Source: Lamellibrachia satsuma (taxonomy: Eukaryota > Annelida > Polychaeta > Sabellida > Siboglinidae). Taken from it: DNA of 64,000 nucleotides. Position numbers and translations under genes: made by a program. The notes below the pieces were generated by a model. It saw only the letters and a list, made by a program, of their open reading frames with translations, searched no databases and was not told where the DNA came from. Shown piece by piece: positions 56,101 to 64,000 of this stretch. Location of the stretch: assembly GCA_033239005.1 (NCBI GenBank), contig BSQZ01000026.1, positions 1,959,501-2,023,500 on the forward strand, written 5' to 3'. The stretch's first letter is position 1. Every line of letters begins with the position of its first letter.

Positions 56101-59100
56101 CTAATTATTTTATTTAGCTGTTGACAATTCCTTTGTTTACTTATTAATTTATGCCTAATATGTGTATTTCTTTATTCAGTCACATCATTGTTTTGCTGTT
56201 TAAAATATACTCAGCAACTGTTTAGCTAAAGAAACTGGTATATGGTTACTTTAATACGTAGATGTGGCTTTAAATAACGTTTTTGCCTGGAACAAACAGT
56301 GGTAAGCAAGTCAAGATTTACATGCAAGTTGGAGGTGTGACTTCAAATACAGGCCTCAATTACAATATTTCCAGTAGTTGAGTTTATACTACCAGTAGTT
56401 AACTATGTTATCAGCCATTGTAAAGAGGTGTTTTTTTTAGGGTTTCCATAGGTATTCGACTGACTCCCACTGGCACGTGCCTCACTTTGAAAAGATGTTA
56501 TATGACCAGGCTCAACTAGCGGCATCTTATCTTGATGCTTATCAGGTGAACAAACTCTCTTTATGTCTAGCGTAGAATCACTGTGTTCACATACAGATTA
56601 GATAGTCTGTTATTACGGGCCGAAAGTATCCAGAAGTGGGCACTTACTAGGACCATACAGAAGTAGGCGCTGCTACTAAGGTGGTTTGCGCAAATACTAC
56701 CTTAAGTTTAACATTCTGATTGTTAGAATACATAGTAGAAACATCAGTTGTATAACTTGTGCAATTATTAGCAGAATTTTATAAAGACAAAGAAAACGAA
56801 GAGCAAAGAAACTTAAACTTGTTGTTTACTGTACTTGTGCACATGCACTACACATTTGCATACTTCTGGCATGGGATACTTTTGACCCATGATGCTTTTG
56901 GCCCATGATACTTTTGGCCCATGATGCTGGTATAATGTTTAACTGCATTTGCATATTTACAATACAGTCCATCACTGGGAAATTTTCAGCAATGTCGGAG
57001 TGGAAAGATTTAGCTAAAATTACAAGTGAAATAATTCTGCTTGCTGTTACAGATGAAGTGCAGAGTTTTCTTGGTCTTACTTTACTGTCAAAACACAGCA
57101 GACTACAACAAACATTGCAGGTGCAGTGGAGGTGCATATATATGTTTGATTTCTTTGTATCATTTTGTTTATATAGCTAAAGCATTTCAGTTGGTTTTGT
57201 TGTATAAGTTTTAAAAAATGTGCTATTTTCAATTACTGGATGTCACTGGATTATGCTATTTCAGTTGACGAAGGACAGTGAGTTTGCTGACGTAGCCCAG
57301 GATATACTGGAATATGTAAGCAGGGACCTCAGCCATCCGGTTAGTGTGACTATGGGCAGGACTGTCTGCAAATCGTGAATACAACCATAGTGAAGCCTGT
57401 CTTAAGGAAGACATGAAAATATAAAATACAAACTTTTCATACATTTGATTAGTTCCCCATTAGTACATAAAATTCAAGTGTTAGTCACCTCGCAGTATAC
57501 CTTACAACTGTCAGTTTTGATTATGTGAACAGTATATATCAACTGATGGGAAAACTTGTTTGAGAGCATTTTATTTTACTCAAATAAAATAATTTTAATG
57601 TTGTACATGTTCTGGGATATATTAATGTGTATGTTTCTAGTGTTTTAGTTAACTGCAGTCTGCCTTTGGTGCTTTTGCACAGCTCCATTTTTGTCTTTGG
57701 ACTTGACAAATAGTAGAAATATTTTCTTTATTACTTTAATGTATATTAGAAATTGAAATCATGTGACACTAAATGATATATAAGCTGTACATATCATATT
57801 ATGCGTGACTTTATGTGAGTGGAATTAGTTTGGTAAATTAATAAACATAAAAACAAACGTAGACATCCAAAAATGTTATCAAGTACTTATATTTACTAAA
57901 GTGAAACACAACTACATAATTCATGAATGACAATGTTTCTGCTAAACTTTTGCAGGATGGAGGATTTTACAGTGCAGAAGATGCAGATTCGCATCCAACA
58001 CTAGTTTCAACAGTGAAGGTGGAGGGAGCATTCTGTGTTTGGACGGAGAATGAAGTTCGGGATATACTGACTGAATCTATACCGGATCATGCAGGTGTGA
58101 CTGAGGCGGATGTTATCTGCCACCACTATGACATCAGGAAGCAGGGAAACGTCACCCCTGGACAGGTACAATGTGACATCTGTCATCTTACTGTAATCCA
58201 GCAAGTGTATGTTTGTATGTTATACTACTCCTCCTAGACGCTTTGCATCTCGGGAGGCAAACTTTTATGGGTTCATCTGGAACAACACGAAGGAGTCATC
58301 AAACTTTTATTTCATTTTAATTCACCCTACTATTACCTTTTTTGTATGAACAATCGAATTACCCTTTCTAGTTATTATGTACAATCTGCAATGATGTGCG
58401 AACAATCATGTAAAATTTTTCACAACGTCATCCATTGTTACTTCGATTTTCCCTAGTTACGTACCACAAGAGCAAGGCATTACTAGATGTCACTGCCAGT
58501 ACTACATCACAGTTCTGAAAGTTGGATTCCAAGAACCCATCAGAATATTGACTGGCAACTCCAAGTGCCAAGCTTTTCACCTGTACATCATTAAGAAGCT
58601 GATATAATTTTAATAAAATTAATAATTATACACTTTAATAATTCATGGAAATAGTTTAATATGTGCATAAAACAATCACATATCTATACTAACGTGTGCT
58701 CGATTGCATCCGAAATTAGTCAAATGTCATTTTTTTGCGTTCTCATACTAGCATTGTGACTTTTTATTTTTTAAATATAACAACAATGAATTTGCATAAA
58801 ATATGCTAAGTAACTTCATGTTTATAAGGCAGTATGATTTAAATATAAACAATATGTTATTTGCAGCTATTTGTTTACAGGCATTTTATATTGTATCCAT
58901 ACCAAATTGATTTGTTTGACTATAATTGCATAGTTTATCTCTTTATGTTTAGGATCCCCATGGGGAACTGACTGGCAAAAATGTCCTCATTGTTCGTGGC
59001 AGTCTGGAAGACACTGCCAAGAAGTTTGGAATCAGTTGCACAGAAACAAGGGATATATTAGAAAGAGGAAGACAAACTCTGTTTGAAGTAAGAATGCAAA

Positions 59101-61084
59101 GACCATCTCCGCACCTTGATGACAAGATGATCACATCTTGGAATGGTAAGGGTAAATATCTGGGCCATGGTTCAGTTGGTGAACAGAAGCCACAAACACG
59201 TACACTATTTACATTTTAGTGTTGCACGAACAATGGGGTAGTCACTTCTGCAAATCTGTATTCTTGAGAATTTACCATTTAAAATTTATTTTCCTTCCAT
59301 AAATACCACCGCTACCCAGAAAGGGTCAATGGGAAGTGAACAAAATGGCCCAAGCTTCAAATGCATTTTGGTATTGCCTTGCATAACACATAGCTTCTAT
59401 TCATTTGTTCAGCTCCAGTTGGTACAATTGGGCCATGTTCAACTTACTGATTAACCATTTCAGTACTACAGCCCTGATCTGCTGTGACCACTGAATACTG
59501 CATTCCCAGTGAATATGCAAGAAAATCGACTGCATCACTTCAAGACAAGATTTCAGCAACAAAAATGCATTTTATGAATAGAAATATTATATATATATTC
59601 TGAAAGTACAATAATCAACAAGTAAAATGAGCCATGTGATTTTACATTTCGTCGTCGTGGTAACCAGCAATCCATGATGGATGCTGTGATTTCAACATTT
59701 TTGCAGTTGCTGAACACAGTTGTATACCAATGTACACATTCGAAAGCTTTCACTTTTATACCTTTTGCAGGATTGATGATATCCGCGTATGCAAAAGCTG
59801 GGCAAGTCATCGATGATGATAGCTACACAGACAGGGCACTCCAGACTGTGCAGTTTCTCCGGACACATATGTTTCGGTCGGCCTCTGGTGTTTTGCTGCG
59901 GAGCTGCTACACGTCTGCCGATGGTGACACCGTTACTCAAACGTAAGCTAAGATATTTAGAATTACATAATCGTTAAACAGTACGTTTTGTCATACCAGT
60001 CAATGATTATTACATTTTTATGTATTCATCTATATCTGCTCATGCGTTTGTTTGGGGAAGTGACCAATTTGTATGACCATATCAACAATTTGTAGGTGTG
60101 TTAATTTCAACAGTTTTTGTAGGTGTGTTGGTTTAACTGTTAATCACCAGATGGAACCACTGAGTTTAATCCTTGGTATGAATGGTAAATCAAATCTCTT
60201 TAAAGAGAGACAAAAGTCATGGTTTTGGGCCTGTGCACCTATAAGACTTACTAAGACATAACCATTTGCAACCACAACTAAGAATATTATGCCAGTGGTT
60301 TACTAGGAAAACTTTGTTGAAAACACAGCATTTTAATTTTGTCGCAAATGTCGTAGTCTGGCAATATTCGCACCCCAAATGAAAATACATTTGTATACAC
60401 CTATTCCTATACTTGCCAATAGCATATGGCCATGCTGTTTACATCCAAATTCAACTTAGGTAACATAGTTTGGCCTTTGTTTACTAAACAAGTCCTCTTT
60501 CAGACAAAATAGCACTTTTTTAGACTTTGCATTGGTTCTGTGTATGCTGGCCTCATTTAATATGTCACGAGGAGTCTAGGTTACCCAATTTCCTAGAACT
60601 GCACATGTGCTTATCAGTCGTGCTGGTTAGCATGTCAGCCCTCAGTCAACCGGAGAAATGGCCTGAATCTCCCACTTTTAGAACACATTCTGATGAAACC
60701 ACTGGCGTGATATTCTTGATTTTAGCTGCACATGGTTAGTTTTTATCATCTTTTTTAGGTATATAGCCCTAATACTGTGACTTTTGTTCCTGTTTAAAAA
60801 TGTGTAAATACTTCTGTCATCTGCAGTTAAGTGCATTTCCTGTCAACTCTAATATGATGATTCCTTCTGTTGCAGATCAGTTCCAATAGAGGGCTTCAGC
60901 GATGACTATGCATTCCTTATTCAGGGTCTACTTGATCTGTATGAGACATCTCATGACCCTGACCTACTTGAATGGGCGGAGTTGCTTCAAACGAAACAGA
61001 ACGAATTGTTCTGGGACGAGCGAAATGGTGGCTACTTCACTAGTCCTGCCGGCGACGAATCAGTCATTCTGAGGATGAAATCAG
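53131..61084 (+). CDS. SPATA20: SPATA20 homologue (thioredoxin-fold DUF255 / glucosidase-like), exons 1-12, 3' end outside window
   Basis: Exons 53131-53228, 53470-53534, 53770-53924, 54512-54658, 55053-55251, 55947-56077, 56441-56545, 57265-57339, 57956-58165, 58953-59145, 59771-59942 and 60876-61084 join in phase to 586 residues; vertebrate SPATA20 has nearly 790, so about 200 are missing to the right. The N-terminal thioredoxin-like domain starts with [20 protein letters not shown], has CHWC at 60-63 and the [11 protein letters not shown] block. Then follow [20 protein letters not shown] with [42 protein letters not shown] and [12 protein letters not shown] of the six-hairpin-glycosidase-like part. 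ATG 53131 gives a start close to the conserved region; no clear presequence is seen, and an acceptor-like tctgccag just before it leaves room for an upstream exon. Molecular activity of the family is not established; it has been linked to sperm and redox roles. Confidence 0.93.
55290..55450 (+). mobile_element. LINE C-terminal fragment in SPATA20 intron 5
   Basis: Translation gives a [22 protein letters not shown] start followed by [15 protein letters not shown] (one codon is a stop), the usual end of RTE/Nimb-like LINE ORFs. The dispersed repeat of 17540-17745 follows directly at 55480-55730. Confidence 0.55.
55480..55730. repeat. Dispersed repeat shared with 17540-17745
   Basis: Blocks tccatcctctcgc, tagtttgtctgatgatttc, aatgagctagcatgttgca and gatactaagtaggtttg occur in the same order in both places. 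Confidence 0.6.
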
Positions 61085-61179
61085 GTTAGTTTACTAAACT
61101 CATGTAAATGTTGTCATGGTTAACATTATTGGTAAAAGAGTAAACATAACTGGCTGGTCTTAATTATGACCCCCAAACA

Positions 61180-63300
61180 GTGGTGCTACCATGTGTCTCA
61201 TCTTCCACCATGTGTCTCATCCTCCACCATGTATCTCATCTTCCACACGGTGTTTCATCCTCCACCATGTGTCTCATCCTCCACCATGTGTCTCATCCTC
61301 CACCATGTATCTCATCTTCCACCATGTGTCTCATTCTCCACCATGTGTCTCATCTTCCACCATGTGTCTCATCTTCCACCATGTGTCTCATCTTCCACCA
61401 TGTGTCTCATCTTCCACCATGTATCTCATCCTCCACCATGTGTCTCATCCTCCACCATGTGTCTCATCTTCCACCATGTGTCTCATCTTCCACCATGTAT
61501 CTCATCCTCCGCCATGTGTCTCATCCTCCACATGGTGTTTCATCCTCCACACGGTGTTTCATCCTTCACCATGTGTTTCATCCTCCACACGGTGTTTCAT
61601 CCTCCACACGGTGTTTCATCCTTCACCATGTGTCTCATCCTCCACCATGTGTCTCATCTTCCACCATATGTCTCATCTTCCACCATGTGTCTCATCCTCC
61701 ACCATGTGTCTCATCTTCCACCATGTGTCTCATCTTCCACCATGTATCTCATCCTCCACCATGTATCTCATCCTCCACCATGTGTCTCATCCTCCACCAT
61801 GTATCTCATCTTCCACCATGTGTCTCATTCTCCACCATGTGTCTCATCTTCCACCATATGTCTCATCTTCCACCATGTGTCTCATCTTCCACCATGTGTC
61901 TCATCTTCCACCATGTATCTCATCCTCCACCATGTGTCTCATCCTCCACCATGTGTCTCATCTTCCACCATATGTCTCATCTTCCACCATGTGTCTCATC
62001 CTCCACCATGTGTCTCATCCTCCACCATGTGTCTCATCCTCCACCATGTATCTCATCTTCCACCATGTGTCTCATTCTCCACCATGTGTCTCATCCTCCA
62101 CCATGTATCTCATCTTCCACCATGTGTCTCATTCTCCATCATGTGTCTCATCTTCCACCATGTGTCTCATCCTCCACCATGTATCTCATCTTCCACCATG
62201 TGTCTCATCCTCCACCATGTGTCTCATCCTCCACCATGTGTCTCATCTTCCACCATGTGTCTCATCCTCCACCATGTGTCTCATCCTCCACCATGTGTCT
62301 CATCTTCCACCATGTGTCTCATCCTCCACCATGTGTCTCATCCTCCACCATGTGTCTCATCTTCCACCATGTGTCTCATCCTTCACCATGTGTTTCATCC
62401 TTCACCATGTGTCTCATCCTCCACCATGTGTTTCATCCTCCACTGTGTGTCTCATCTTCCACCATGTGTCTCATCTTCCACCATGTGTCTCATCCTCCAC
62501 CATGTGTTTCATCCTCCACCATGTGTCTCATCCTCCACCATGTGTCTCATCTTCCACCATGTGTCTCATCCTTCACCATGTGTTTCATCCTTCACCATGT
62601 GTCTCATCCTCCACCATGTGTCTCATCTTCCACCATGTGTCTCATCCTCCACCATGTGTTTCATCCTCCACCATGTGTCTCATCCTCCACCATGTGTTTC
62701 ATCCTTCACCATGTGTTTCATCCTCCACGCGGTGTTTCATCCTTCACCATGTGTCTCATCCTCCACCATGTGTCTCATCCTCCACCATGTGTCTCATCTT
62801 CCATCATGTGTCTCATCCTCCACCATGTGTCTCATCTTCCACCATGTGTCTCATCTTCCACCATGTGTCTCATCCTCCACCATGTGTCTCATCCTCCACC
62901 ATGTATCTCATCCTCCACCATGTGTCTCATCCTCCACCATGTGTCTCATCTTCCATCATGTGTCTCATCCTCCACCATGTGTCTCATCCTCCACCATGTG
63001 TCTCATCTTCCACCATATTTCTCATCCTCCACCATGTGTCTCATCCTCCACCATGTATCTCATCCTCCACCATGTATCTCATCCTCCACCATGTGTTTCA
63101 TCCTTAACCATCTGTTTTATCCTCCACACGGTGTTTCATCCTCCACACGGTGTTTCATCCTTCACCATGTGTCTCATCCTCCACCATGTGTCTCATCCTC
63201 CACCATGTGTCTCATCTTCCACCATGTGTCTCATCCTCCACCATGTGTCTCATCTTCCACCATGTGTCTCATCTTCCACCATGTGTCTCATCCTCTGTCA
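61180..63300. repeat. 19-bp minisatellite, about 110 units
   Basis: Units near ctcatcctccaccatgtgt, with a few point variants (tcttcc/tcctcc, atct/gtct, acacggtgttt), repeat for about 2.1 kb in the SPATA20 intron after exon 12. Because 19 is not a multiple of three and the unit has no stop, all three plus-strand frames stay open and give apparent proteins of 640-730 residues. Variant units such as catcctccacacggtgttt cluster near 61520-61620, 62720 and 63120. Confidence 0.95.
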
Positions 63301-63399
63301 GTTTTGTGTTTTCTATTATGAATTACAGTTACTAAAAATAGATTAGGTTACAATATGGTAGAAAACCCCATTAATTTGACTAGCTCCTTATTATCATCA

Positions 63400-64000
63400 T
63401 CTTTTTTTGACTGTTTATTCCCCATTGGGAGTATCCACTCGGATCTTCCCCCGCCACGACATCCTGTCCACTGCGTCCCCCTCCGCGACCTCTGCCACCT
63501 CCGTGTCTCTCCTCACCACGTCTCTCGTTCTTAAACTTTGCCATTCCCTGCAGCATCTTCCATCCACTGGCAATCACCATGCCTTCTTTGTCACATTGTG
63601 TTCCTCTCTACATACATGTCCAACCCACCTCAGTCTGGCCTTTCATAGTTCGTGAGTTATGCACAACACATCCATCTCCTTTCTTATGTCTTCGTTACGT
63701 CATCTCTCAGTCATAGATATTCCTGCAATCCATTTCAGCATTCTCATCTCTGTTCTCTCAAGTATCCTTTCTTCATTATTGCAGATGGCCCATATCTCTG
63801 CACCACACATCAAGACAGGTCTTACTACAGTCATGTAAATCTTTCTTTTCAATTTCACTGGAATTCTTTTGCCACACCATTTTGCCCATGCTGAATTAAC
63901 TCTGTTTCTGACATCTTCTTCACGTCCTTCTTCTTGGCAAATCACAGATCTCAGGTAGCAAAAGCTTTCAACTTGGTTAAGATCTTTTCCTGTAACTTCA
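63400..64000 (-). mobile_element. RTE/Nimb-like LINE fragment, runs off the right edge
   Basis: The minus-strand frame 63700-63945 reads NSAWAKWCGKRIPVKLKRKI, TVVRPVLMCGAEIWAI and TEMRMLKWIAGISM, the typical post-RT region of RTE/Nimb-type LINEs. Downstream, a degraded WRNEDIRKEM-like stretch and an RR-rich segment near 63500 continue the ORF with frameshifts. RT itself would lie beyond base 64000. Confidence 0.65.

Noticed and set aside
61166..63346. Three overlapping plus-strand ORFs of 638-726 codons
   Set aside because: Each is the translation of one 19-bp tandem repeat; the repeated CLIFHHVSHLPPCVSSSTM pattern is the repeat itself in three frames.

Overview
The window is animal nuclear DNA: genes are split into many short exons with GT-AG introns, the background is AT-rich, and microsatellites, minisatellites, LINEs, tRNA-derived SINEs and DNA-transposon relics are abundant. 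The conserved genes and repeat style suit an invertebrate, perhaps a lophotrochozoan such as a mollusc. That placement is inference; nothing here fixes the species. I rebuilt the gene models by eye from splice sites, reading frame and remembered family features, without transcript data or database searches.

Layout. (1) 1-18.4 kb, minus strand: most of a large gene for a DUF4062-NACHT-TPR protein with an MGCGSS N-terminus. Nineteen exons fit in phase and give 866 residues before the gene runs off the left edge. Its introns hold several minisatellites and LINE/SINE insertions. (2) 18.4-19.2 kb: GC-richer upstream region of that gene. (3) 19.2-22.0 kb: two decayed open frames facing each other, a zinc-binding His-Me-finger nuclease-like frame (+) and a Mutator-like transposase-like frame (-). 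This is the most unusual locus in the window. (4) 22.2-35.6 kb: a graveyard of retroelements (Ty3/Gypsy pol and probable LTR, several LINE families, two inverted copies of a SINE-bearing repeat). (5) 35.9-40.3 kb, plus strand: complete four-exon SPSB3 homologue. (6) 41.5-44.3 kb, minus strand: complete three-exon mitochondrial ribosomal protein L27 gene, tail to tail with SPSB3. (7) 45-52.7 kb: LINE-rich segment, with one LINE inserted inside another and one almost intact reverse-transcriptase frame. (8) 53.1-61.1 kb, plus strand: first twelve exons (586 residues) of a SPATA20 homologue; the remaining exons lie beyond the right edge. A 2.1-kb minisatellite and a LINE fragment fill the last 3 kb.

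The host genes are functionally unrelated: a predicted membrane-anchored STAND ATPase, a Cullin-RING ligase substrate receptor, a mitoribosomal protein and a thioredoxin-fold protein. They do not form a pathway. What links the region is heavy repeat traffic, including tandem repeats that have copied splice-site sequence of the DUF4062-NACHT-TPR gene.
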